From the NCBI GenBank assembly GCA_040382055.1, contig JBEIGE010000039.1, positions 1 through 18,244 on the forward strand: a stretch of 18,244 nt of DNA. Reading direction: 5' to 3'. Positions within the stretch are counted from its first letter, which is position 1, and every line of letters starts with the position of its first letter. Below are positions 1 through 6,104 of this stretch, piece after piece. The translations under genes and the position numbers were made by a program. Source of the DNA: JBEIGE01 sp040382055 (GTDB taxonomy: Bacteria > Pseudomonadota > Gammaproteobacteria > Burkholderiales > Burkholderiaceae_C). Under the pieces are notes generated by a model. The model was not told the origin of the DNA. It worked only from the letters and a program-made list of their open reading frames with translations, and searched no databases.

Positions 1-1
1 C

Positions 2-220
2 TGTTTCGCTGCCTTGGCCTGCTCACGCTGGATGCGCTTGAACTTGGCATGGATCATTTACTGTGCCTTCATGGCCTTGCTCAACAGCTATGTCGCCGCC
101 TATTTCAGTACCGAGGCCTGGGTCAGCTTCAAGTTGTGGGGCTATGTCATTCCCTTGGCGTTCATTGTTGCCCAGGGCTTGTACATTGCGCCACACCTCA
201 AATCTGACAAATCCACTTAA
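2..220 (+). CDS. yciB: Septation protein A / YciB family inner-membrane protein, C-terminal part
   Basis: This is the 3' end of a gene that starts before the window; the reading frame is open from base 2 and stops with TAA at 218-220. The visible 72 or so residues resemble the C-terminus of YciB (also called IspZ): a W-x-R-L-N-L-A-W motif, then a hydrophobic segment, then E-A-W-V-x-F-K-L-x-G, a second hydrophobic segment and a short polar tail ending in LKSDKST. YciB proteins are polytopic inner-membrane proteins linked to cell-envelope integrity and septation; the biochemical role is poorly defined. The neighbours (BolA family, then a periplasmic PPIase) match an order I recall as common in Comamonadaceae. 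The TTG/ATG codons inside this stretch are internal and not starts. Assignment rests on remembered similarity to the E. coli protein. Confidence 0.85.
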   Translation, partial: CFAALACSRWMRLNLAWIIYCAFMALLNSYVAAYFSTEAWVSFKLWGYVIPLAFIVAQGLYIAPHLKSDKST

Positions 221-248
221 AACCGGATAACCCGGTAAACATGCAGCC

Positions 249-515
249 ATGGAACCATCACAACTCGCCGGACTGATATCCAACCATCTGCTTCATACCT
301 TGCAAACCACCCATCTCGAGGTGATTGACGAAAGCGGTGAGCACGCCGGGCATGTGGGTGTCAACGGCAGCGGATTTGGAACCCATTTCAGGGTCAGAAT
401 TGCATCCCCGCGCTTTGAGGGCATTTCCCGCGTGGCACGTCACCGCCTTGTGTATGATGCGCTGCAAGAATTCATTGACCAAGGCGTTCACGCCATTGCC
501 ATTGAAACCCTGTGA
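249..515 (+). CDS. BolA family protein
   Basis: An 88-residue protein, the usual length of a single-domain BolA. The fold's signature can be followed: N-terminal helix (L-A-G-L-I-S-N-H-L), then L-E-V-I-D-E-S-G-x-H-A-G-H, then G-T-H-F-R-V-R-I-A-S-P-R-F-E-G-I-S-R-V-A-R-H-R-L-V-Y-D-A-L, with the conserved His late in the R-V-x-R-H-R motif. BolA proteins usually pair with monothiol glutaredoxins in iron-sulfur handling and affect morphology under stress; which subtype this is (BolA or IbaG-like) cannot be settled by eye. The gene starts 28 bases after the septation-protein stop and precedes the PPIase, so co-transcription is likely. The ribosome binding site is weak (only a GG about ten bases upstream). 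The ATG at 241 is out of frame and hits a stop after a few codons. Confidence 0.9.
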   Translation: MEPSQLAGLISNHLLHTLQTTHLEVIDESGEHAGHVGVNGSGFGTHFRVRIASPRFEGISRVARHRLVYDALQEFIDQGVHAIAIETL

Positions 516-594
516 TCAGTATGCGTTGATCCCGCATGCCCAAACTTCACTATCACTCTTCCCTTTTATATCCATTTCAGACACAACAGGATTC

Positions 595-1383
595 ATGATG
601 AAAAAACAGATCTTTCTGGCACTCACTGCCGCCACCTTGACGACGGCTCTGATGGTTCCCGCTCACGCTCAGAACATCGCCATCGTCAATGGCAAAGCCG
701 TCCCCTCCTCGCGTGTCGATGCGCTGGCACAACAACTGGCGAAATCAGGACGCCCTGTGACCCCTGAAATGTTGGGGCAGCTCAAGGACGAGGTGATCGC
801 GCGCGAACTGTTCACCCAGGAAGCCCAGAAGCTGGGTCTGGATACTACCGACGACTTCAAAACCCAGATGGATCTGACACGTCAGGCCATTCTGATCCGC
901 GAGCTGTTTGCCAACTTCCAGAAAACATCCCCAGTCACCGATGCCGAGATCAAGGCTGAATACGACCGGTTTGCCGCCACCAACAGCGGTAAGGAATACC
1001 GTGCACGGCACATTCTGGTGGAAAAGGAAACAGACGCCAAAAACATCATTGCATCCATCAAAAAAGGCGCCAAGTTTGAGGATATCGCCAAGAAGCAATC
1101 CAAAGATCCGGGCTCTGGCGCGAACGGAGGGGACTTGGACTGGGCCAACCCCAGCAGCTATGTCAAGGAATTTTCCGAAGCGCTGACCAAGTTGACCAAA
1201 GGGAAAATGACAGACACGCCCGTCAAGTCCCAGTTTGGTTTTCACATCATCCGCCTCGACGATGTGCGTGAACCCCAATTGCCCAAGCTCGATGAGGTCA
1301 AACCGCAAATCGCCCAGCAGCTGCAGCAGCAAAAGCTGATGAAATTCCAGGAAGAGCTACGGGCCAAAGCAAAAATTGAATAA
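595..1383 (+). CDS. Periplasmic parvulin-type peptidyl-prolyl cis-trans isomerase
   Basis: A 262-residue secreted foldase. The start is a tandem ATG-ATG at 595/598, chosen because it places a clear Sec signal peptide at the N-terminus: MMKK, a hydrophobic core (I-F-L-A-L-T-A-A...), and a cleavage site after A-H-A before Q-N. Upstream in-frame ATGs would bury this signal behind about 90 residues that overlap bolA. After a helical SurA_N-like region (about residues 26-130) comes a parvulin (PpiC/rotamase) domain at roughly 134-224. It begins E-Y-R-A-R-H-I-L-V (His139), contains G-G-D-L-D-W, and ends F-G-F-H-I-I-R-L-D-D (His217). These His residues and the F-G-F/Y-H motif are parvulin hallmarks. 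A Gln/Lys-rich helix closes the protein. It probably assists folding of envelope or outer-membrane proteins. It follows bolA by 79 bases. Confidence 0.9.
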   Translation: MMKKQIFLALTAATLTTALMVPAHAQNIAIVNGKAVPSSRVDALAQQLAKSGRPVTPEMLGQLKDEVIARELFTQEAQKLGLDTTDDFKTQMDLTRQAILIRELFANFQKTSPVTDAEIKAEYDRFAATNSGKEYRARHILVEKETDAKNIIASIKKGAKFEDIAKKQSKDPGSGANGGDLDWANPSSYVKEFSEALTKLTKGKMTDTPVKSQFGFHIIRLDDVREPQLPKLDEVKPQIAQQLQQQKLMKFQEELRAKAKIE

Positions 1384-1441
1384 GCCTTTGCTCGCCCGTG
1401 CTGGTGCGCCAACAGCGCCAAACTCAGGTTAGCCCCATGCC

Positions 1442-2266
1442 ATGAATGCCACATCTCGAAGCACTATGAATATCCTCAAGCTTGGGGCAATAATCATGAC
1501 CATTATTCTTTCTGTGGCAGGCTGCGCCTCCGCCCCACCCACTGCGGCCGTTAACGAACTGGCACCCGAAGGCGTCGTGAAGGCGGCCATCAATCTGGGC
1601 AACCCGATTCTGGCCAGCAAGGATCCCCAGACGGGTGAGCCCAAGGGGGTGTCGGTGGATCTGGCCCGTGAGCTGGCCAGGCGCTTGGGTGCCAAGCTAG
1701 AACTTGTGCCCTTTAACTCGGCGGGCCAGGTGGTTGAAGCGGTCAAGGCCAACAAGGTTGACATCGCTTTCGTGGCCATTGACCCACTGCGTGCGCAGGA
1801 CGTCAGCTATTCGGCGGCCTATGTGGTCATCGAAGGTGCCTACATGGTGCGCAACGAATCGCCGTTGAAAAGCAACGACGACGTGGATAAAGCGGGCAAC
1901 CGCATCGTTGTCGGTGCAGGCAGTGCCTATGACCTGTTTCTGAGCCGTGCCATCAAGAATGCCACCCTGGTGCGCGCGCCCTCTTCTCCCACAGTGACCG
2001 ACATGTTTGTCGCGCAAAAGCTCGAAGTTGCAGCCGGCGTCAAACAGCAACTGGAAATGGATGCCAAGCGGTTTGCCGGTCTGCGCCTGCTTGACGGACG
2101 CTTTATGGTCATCAATCAAGCCATGGGTACACCCCGGGGACGTGAGACTGGAGCCAAATACCTGGGTGTATTTGTAGAAGAGATGAAGTCCACCGGTTTT
2201 GTGGCGCAAGCGCTCAAGCGTCACCAGATCGAGGGTGCAGCGGTTGCGCCGGCTGCAAATCCCTGA
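1442..2266 (+). CDS. Family-3 extracellular solute-binding lipoprotein (ABC transporter type)
   Basis: A 274-residue protein with a lipoprotein signal peptide: hydrophobic run I-I-M-T-I-I-L then lipobox S-V-A-G-C, the acylated residue being Cys28. An alternative start at ATG 1466 (Met9) would also keep the signal. The mature part reads like a SBP_bac_3 (PBPb) fold: G-V-V-K-A-A-I-N-L-G-N-P near the start, G-x-x-x-G-V-S-V-D-L-A-R-E-L-A-R-R-L-G, then V-P-F-N-S-A-G-Q-V-V-E-A-V-K-A-N-K-V-D-I-A-F, and D-V-S-Y-S-A-A-Y. Such proteins bind amino acids or related small molecules for an ABC importer. No permease or ATPase gene lies beside it, so it is an orphan receptor here. The following gene is a gamma-glutamyltransferase, which makes a peptide or amino-acid substrate plausible, but that is inference. 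Confidence 0.85.
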   Translation: MNATSRSTMNILKLGAIIMTIILSVAGCASAPPTAAVNELAPEGVVKAAINLGNPILASKDPQTGEPKGVSVDLARELARRLGAKLELVPFNSAGQVVEAVKANKVDIAFVAIDPLRAQDVSYSAAYVVIEGAYMVRNESPLKSNDDVDKAGNRIVVGAGSAYDLFLSRAIKNATLVRAPSSPTVTDMFVAQKLEVAAGVKQQLEMDAKRFAGLRLLDGRFMVINQAMGTPRGRETGAKYLGVFVEEMKSTGFVAQALKRHQIEGAAVAPAANP

Positions 2267-2343
2267 CTCAATGGTGAATGCCGGGAAACTGGCACTTGAC
2301 CTCTTGTAGGTTCACCTTGCCTTCACATTCTGAAGAATCAAAC

Positions 2344-3954
2344 ATGACAACTTCGCCCTCATCCAACAATCTCCTGGACTTTCCTTACACCTCTCAACGT
2401 ATGCCACTGCTGGCGCAAAACGTTGTCAGCACTTCCCAGCCGCTGGCCTCGGCTGCCGGTTTGCAGATGTTCGCCTTAGGTGGCAACGCGGTGGACGCCG
2501 CTCTGGCCACAGCCATTGCGTTAACCGTCGTTGAGCCCTGCATGAACGGCATCGGCGGGGATGCCTTTGCGATTTTGTGGGATGGCAAACGGCTGCAAGG
2601 CCTCAACGCTTCCGGGCGCTCACCGCGCAAGTGGACACCGGCGTATTTCTCCAAGTACACGGCCATGCCACCCCGCGGCTGGGACTCTGTGACGGTGCCC
2701 GGTACGGTATCTGCCTGGCGGGCTTTGTCAGATCGCTACGGAAGCCTCCCATTTGCCCAGTTGTTTGAACCTGCCCTGCGCTACGCCCGCAACGGGTTTA
2801 TGGTGTCTCCCACGGTGCATCGCCAATGGCAATCGCAGGTCCAGGAACTGCTCGATCAGCCAGGTTACCGGGAAGCTTTTGCCCCTCAAGGACGCGCCCC
2901 CTTGCCTGGTGAATTATTCGTTTGTCCCGGCCAGGCTCATACCCTGGAACGCATTGCTGCTACCAAGGGAGACGCGTTTTACCGGGGTGAACTGGCTCAG
3001 GCCATTGCCAACCACGCCCGCAACACAGGCGGCTTGCTTGACGAGGAAGATCTGGCTGCGCACCAAGCGGATTGGGTCGACCCGATATCCATGAATTACC
3101 GTGACGTCACCTTGCATGAAATCGGCCCGAATGGACAGGGCATCGGGGCCTTGATGGCTCTGGGCATGCTTGATCAGCTCAACTTGAAGGCAGCCGGGCT
3201 CGATACTGGCCTGTCCACCCATTTGCAAATTGAAGCCATGAAATTGGCGTTTGCCGACCTGCATGAATATGTGGCCGATGAGCAGGCCATGCGCGATGTC
3301 AGCACCACCGATTTACTCAAGCCCGACTACCTGGCACAACGTGCCAAGCTGATTGACCCCGATCGTTGCGCACCCGCACGGGCTGGCTCGCCACACAGCG
3401 GAGGTACGGTATACCTGACTGCTGCCGATCAAAACGGGATGATGATCTCTTTTATCCAGTCAAACTTCAAGGGATTTGGCTCTGGCGTTGTCGTTCCCAA
3501 TACAGGTATTGCCCTGCAAAACCGGGGTTGGGGCTTCAGTTTGAAGCCGGGGCACCCGAATCAGGTCGCTCCGGGAAAGCGCCCTTTCCACACCATCATT
3601 CCCGGCTTTCTCACGCGCGCTGGACAGCCTTTGATGAGTTTTGGTGTGATGGGCGGGTCCATGCAAGCGCAGGGTCATGTGCAAGTGACGTCCCGCATCG
3701 CAGACCATCAGCAAAACCCGCAGACTGCCAGCGACGCACCCCGTTGGCGCGTGATGGATGACAACACAACTGTCGCTGTCGAGTGGAACTTTCCCAAGGA
3801 GGCAATTGAAGGCCTGGTCGCTCGTGGACACACTGTCAAGGTATCTCAACGGTTCGAGACCGAATTTGGTTGTGCGCAGCTGGCCATGAAAACCGAGCAT
3901 GGCTACATTGCTGCATCAGACCACCGCAAGGATGGTTACCCGGTCGGACTCTGA
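2344..3954 (+). CDS. Gamma-glutamyltransferase family protein (YwrD-like)
   Basis: A 536-residue Ntn-hydrolase of the gamma-glutamyltransferase family, which cleaves gamma-glutamyl bonds such as that of glutathione after autoproteolysis into large and small chains. The N-terminal part has A-L-G-G-N-A-V-D-A-A-L-A-T-A-I-A-L and E-P-x-x-N-G-I-G-G-D-A-F. The predicted processing site and nucleophile is Thr355 in S-G-G-T-V-Y-L-T-A-A-D, followed by G-F-G-S-G-V-V-V-P-N-T-G-I-A-L-Q-N-R-G. The N-R-G ending and the Y-L-T-A-A-D form fit the YwrD-like branch rather than classical E. coli Ggt, which has T-T-H-Y-S. No signal peptide is visible, so it is probably cytoplasmic. The ATG at 2344 was chosen because family similarity begins just after it; the frame is open back to 2278 but that stretch reads as non-coding. 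It follows the solute-binding lipoprotein by 77 bases. The true substrate is unknown. Confidence 0.9.
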   Translation: MTTSPSSNNLLDFPYTSQRMPLLAQNVVSTSQPLASAAGLQMFALGGNAVDAALATAIALTVVEPCMNGIGGDAFAILWDGKRLQGLNASGRSPRKWTPAYFSKYTAMPPRGWDSVTVPGTVSAWRALSDRYGSLPFAQLFEPALRYARNGFMVSPTVHRQWQSQVQELLDQPGYREAFAPQGRAPLPGELFVCPGQAHTLERIAATKGDAFYRGELAQAIANHARNTGGLLDEEDLAAHQADWVDPISMNYRDVTLHEIGPNGQGIGALMALGMLDQLNLKAAGLDTGLSTHLQIEAMKLAFADLHEYVADEQAMRDVSTTDLLKPDYLAQRAKLIDPDRCAPARAGSPHSGGTVYLTAADQNGMMISFIQSNFKGFGSGVVVPNTGIALQNRGWGFSLKPGHPNQVAPGKRPFHTIIPGFLTRAGQPLMSFGVMGGSMQAQGHVQVTSRIADHQQNPQTASDAPRWRVMDDNTTVAVEWNFPKEAIEGLVARGHTVKVSQRFETEFGCAQLAMKTEHGYIAASDHRKDGYPVGL

Positions 3955-3974
3955 ATTTGTCGGATGAGGCAGGG

Positions 3975-4961
3975 TTAATCCACAACGATCTTGCGATCCT
4001 GGATCAATTTGCGCCACTTTCGGGTTTCAGCAGCTACGGCACTCGCCATCTGATCTGGCGTGCTGGTCATCGGCGTTGCACCCAAACTGAGCAGCCTTTT
4101 TTGTACATCAGGATCGGCAACAGCCTGGGTAAAGGCAGCATTGACTTTGCTCACCACCTCAGCTGACGTCCCCCTGGGCGCATAAATGCCAAACCAGTTG
4201 GTCACGTCAAAGCCTTTGAGTCCTTGCTCATCCAGTGTGGGGGTGTCGGGCAGATAGGACAAGCGTTGCAGGCTGGTGACCCCCAAAACCTTGAGCTTGC
4301 CATCCTTGATATGCGGTTGAGAGGTCACAAAATTGTCCATCAGCATCTGAATCTGGCCGGATAACATATCGTTGAGCACCAGGCCGGTGCCACGGTAAGG
4401 AATATGCGTGATAAAAACCCCGGCCTGTGCCTTGAGCAACTCGCCGCTCAAATGGCTGGTAGTCCCGTTGCCACTGGAGCCGAAGTTCATCTGACCGGGT
4501 TTGGATTTGGCCAAGGCAATGAACTCTTTAAGATTGTTCGCGGGCAAACTTGTTGGCACCACCAGCACACTGGCTGTATTGGCGACAAGGGCTATGGGTA
4601 CAAAATCACGTTCGACGTTGTACGGAATCTTGGCATTGACAATCGGGTTGATCGAGTGCGTGCTGCCGGTGGCAATCAGCAAGGTGTAACCATCGGGCGT
4701 GGCCTTGGCTACCTGCTCCGACCCAATCGTGCCGCCTGCGCCAGGCCGGTTTTCCACCACGAGTTGTTGGCCAAGCTTTTCAGATGCCTTCTGACTGATG
4801 ACCCGTGCCAGAACATCGGTCGCCCCGCCTGCTGGAAAAGGAACAACCAGTCGAACCGGCTTGCTAGGATAGTTTTGCGCAATGGCAGGGGTGTGCGAGC
4901 CGGCCATGATGGTCAAAACAGCGCTAATCAGGAAAAAATAGGATTTTTTGTCAGAATTCAT
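3975..4961 (-). CDS. Bug/TctC family tripartite tricarboxylate transporter substrate-binding protein
   Basis: A 328-residue periplasmic receptor. The ATG at 4961 gives a standard signal peptide (M-N-S-D-K-K, hydrophobic F-F-L-I-S-A-V-L, cleavage after A-I-A before Q-N-Y-P). A GTG at 5006 would add 15 residues and would overlap the predicted promoter -10, so it is less likely. The mature protein has the Bug hallmarks: Y-P-S-K-P-V-R-L-V-V-P-F-P-A-G-G-A-T-D near the start, E-N-R-P-G-A-G-G-T-I-G, A-T-P-D-G-Y-T-L-L, the F-G-S-S-G-N-G-T region, and H-I-P-Y-R-G-T-G. Family members bind carboxylates or other small acids, feeding a TctAB membrane pair or acting as orphan sensors. No TctA or TctB gene is in the window, the usual Bug situation in Burkholderiales. 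The ligand cannot be predicted. It converges on the GGT-family gene, with 20 bases between stops. Confidence 0.92.
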   Translation of the reverse strand: MNSDKKSYFFLISAVLTIMAGSHTPAIAQNYPSKPVRLVVPFPAGGATDVLARVISQKASEKLGQQLVVENRPGAGGTIGSEQVAKATPDGYTLLIATGSTHSINPIVNAKIPYNVERDFVPIALVANTASVLVVPTSLPANNLKEFIALAKSKPGQMNFGSSGNGTTSHLSGELLKAQAGVFITHIPYRGTGLVLNDMLSGQIQMLMDNFVTSQPHIKDGKLKVLGVTSLQRLSYLPDTPTLDEQGLKGFDVTNWFGIYAPRGTSAEVVSKVNAAFTQAVADPDVQKRLLSLGATPMTSTPDQMASAVAAETRKWRKLIQDRKIVVD

Positions 4962-4999
4962 GATGAACAGTCGTTGATGCTTGATTTTCGCATACAGCG

Positions 5000-5028
5000 A
5001 TGTCACGAAAATGCAACTGACCCGTCAA
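5000..5028 (-). promoter_or_regulatory. Candidate sigma-70 promoter for the Bug receptor gene
   Basis: On the minus strand a near-consensus -35 box TTGACG (5028-5023) is followed after 17 bases by TGACAT (5005-5000), a poor -10 with three of six consensus bases. Transcription would begin near 4993, giving a leader of about 32 bases before the ATG at 4961. This arrangement agrees with the ATG start and argues against the GTG at 5006. Prediction by eye only. Confidence 0.3.
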
Positions 5029-5037
5029 AAAAGAATC

Positions 5038-5053
5038 ATCAAATCCCTTTGAT
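5038..5053. repeat. Short inverted repeat in the divergent spacer
   Basis: ATCAAA and TTTGAT flank a TCCC spacer, giving two perfect 6-base arms between the divergent Bug-receptor and DUF6671 genes. It lies about 10 bases upstream of the candidate -35 of the receptor gene and 20 bases upstream of the DUF6671 ATG, a place where an operator could act. A 6-base palindrome is weak evidence and may be chance. Confidence 0.25.
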
Positions 5054-5073
5054 TCGGCTATTCTTTGCTCCCG

Positions 5074-5880
5074 ATGCATGCCGTTGCTTTCCTGACCCAG
5101 CACCAGAAATTACCAGCCGTTGAACCTGCCATGGCTGCTGCTGGCTTTCAGGTTTTGCTTGATCTCAGTATGGACACGGACACCCTGGGAACCTTCACCG
5201 GTGATATCCAACGCCAGGGCTCACAGCGTGATGCCGCGCTGACCAAGGCCAAGCTTGCCGCAAAAGCCAGCAATGTCAGGTACGGCATGGGCAGTGAAGG
5301 CAGTTTTGGCCCCGACCCGTTCATGGGCGTCACACCCTGGAACATTGAGTACTTGGTGTGGTGGGACCGTGAGCTTGAGCATGTTGTTGAAGTGGCTGTA
5401 CAAGGGCCTGAAACCAATTTTTCCCAAACCACGGTAAGTCATTGGGCGCAGGCGAAAGAGTTTGCCCTCAAGGCTGGTTTTCCTGAGCATGGTGTGATTG
5501 TCGGCAAGCCTGGCAGCACTGTTTTTGAAAAATCCATTGTGAACTGGGATCAGCTCAAAGCCTGCGTTGAAGCGGCCCTGGTCCAGGGTCCGCTATGGCT
5601 TGAAACCGATATGAGGGCACATCGCAATCCGACCCGCTTGGCCATGATCAAGCGTGCCGCCCAAGCACTGTCCGAAAAGTTGGCCGTGCCCTGCCCAGCC
5701 TGCACAGAACCCGGTTTCGGGCCGGAAAGCCTGCTCCCTGGCGCACTGTGCAACGCCTGCGGGCAGGCTACGCGCTCGGCCCGCGCTCAGTTGTTACATT
5801 GCAGACTGTGCAATCATCAGACGGAAAAGCCAATTCGCTTACATGTCCCGCCGGAGCAATGTGAGTATTGCAACCCCTAA
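5074..5880 (+). CDS. DUF6671 family protein with C-terminal zinc-ribbon cysteines
   Basis: A 268-residue protein I recognise as DUF6671-like from the core M-D-T-D-T-L-G-T-F-T-G-D-I-Q-R-Q-G-S-Q, followed by A-x-x-K-A-K-L-A and G-S-E-G-S-F-G-P-D-P and by P-W-N-I-E-Y. These conserved polar motifs look like a catalytic or ligand pocket, but no biochemical function is known to me. The C-terminal 80 residues carry four Cys-x-x-Cys pairs (C-P-A-C, C-N-A-C, C-R-L-C, C-E-Y-C), consistent with two structural zinc sites. The start was set at ATG 5074 because the family-like opening (A-V-A-F-L-T-Q-H-Q-K) follows at once; a TTG at 5065 in the same frame is an alternative. No signal peptide, so probably cytoplasmic. 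It stands alone, divergent from the Bug receptor and convergent with the small membrane-protein gene, 15 bases away. Confidence 0.8.
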   Translation: MHAVAFLTQHQKLPAVEPAMAAAGFQVLLDLSMDTDTLGTFTGDIQRQGSQRDAALTKAKLAAKASNVRYGMGSEGSFGPDPFMGVTPWNIEYLVWWDRELEHVVEVAVQGPETNFSQTTVSHWAQAKEFALKAGFPEHGVIVGKPGSTVFEKSIVNWDQLKACVEAALVQGPLWLETDMRAHRNPTRLAMIKRAAQALSEKLAVPCPACTEPGFGPESLLPGALCNACGQATRSARAQLLHCRLCNHQTEKPIRLHVPPEQCEYCNP

Positions 5881-5895
5881 AAACCGCTGGAATGA

Positions 5896-6093
5896 TCAGC
5901 TTTTGACCAAACGCCAGGCCAACCAGGTTCCAAGGACTGCATTGCCCAAGGCAAAACCGCCCACCACCCACAGCCCAAGGCTACTGAGGGGGAGAGTCTG
6001 AACCATCCAAGCCAGACAAGTTGAAAGCGCGTTGAGGATCAGCATCATCCAGAACAGCGGGTTGCGCGGTTGGAACAGGCGGGAAAGTTTCAT
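5896..6093 (-). CDS. Small two-helix membrane protein downstream of purL
   Basis: A predicted 65-residue protein starting at ATG 6093, 11 bases after the purL stop codon. A purine-rich stretch (AAAGAG) lies about 7 bases upstream of the ATG and can serve as its ribosome binding site. It begins M-K-L-S-R-L-F-Q-P-R-N-P, then has two hydrophobic segments (F-W-M-M-L-I-L-N-A-L-S... and L-W-V-V-G-G-F-A-L-G-N-A-V-L-G...) and ends with a positively charged R-L-V-K-S tail. The frame is open up to 6180, inside purL, so longer starts exist, but the extension is highly charged and reads like purL antiframe. Similar small proteins after purL are, as I recall, found in related Comamonadaceae. Function is unknown; co-transcription with purL is likely. 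Confidence 0.65.
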   Translation of the reverse strand: MKLSRLFQPRNPLFWMMLILNALSTCLAWMVQTLPLSSLGLWVVGGFALGNAVLGTWLAWRLVKS

Positions 6094-6104
6094 GGTCCGC
6101 TCTT

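Noticed and set aside
745..1332. Long minus-strand open frame (195 codons) opposite the PPIase gene
   Set aside because: It lies fully antisense to a gene with signal peptide and parvulin motifs, and its translation has no recognisable domain. It is a shadow of codon bias.
1384..1441. GC-rich partial inverted repeat after the PPIase gene considered as a terminator
   Set aside because: The arms (around GGTGCGCC and AGCGCC) pair imperfectly and no T-run follows.
2278..2343. Upstream extension of the GGT-family gene to ATG 2278
   Set aside because: The added 22 residues (M-P-G-N-W-H-L-T...) do not resemble the family or a signal peptide, and the ATG at 2344 is followed directly by family-like sequence.
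3955..3974. Possible bidirectional terminator between the convergent GGT and Bug genes
   Set aside because: The 20-base gap has no inverted repeat or T/A tracts.
4962..5006. GTG start at 5006 for the Bug receptor
   Set aside because: It would place 15 residues before the signal peptide and overlap the best candidate -10 box; ATG 4961 gives a standard signal peptide.
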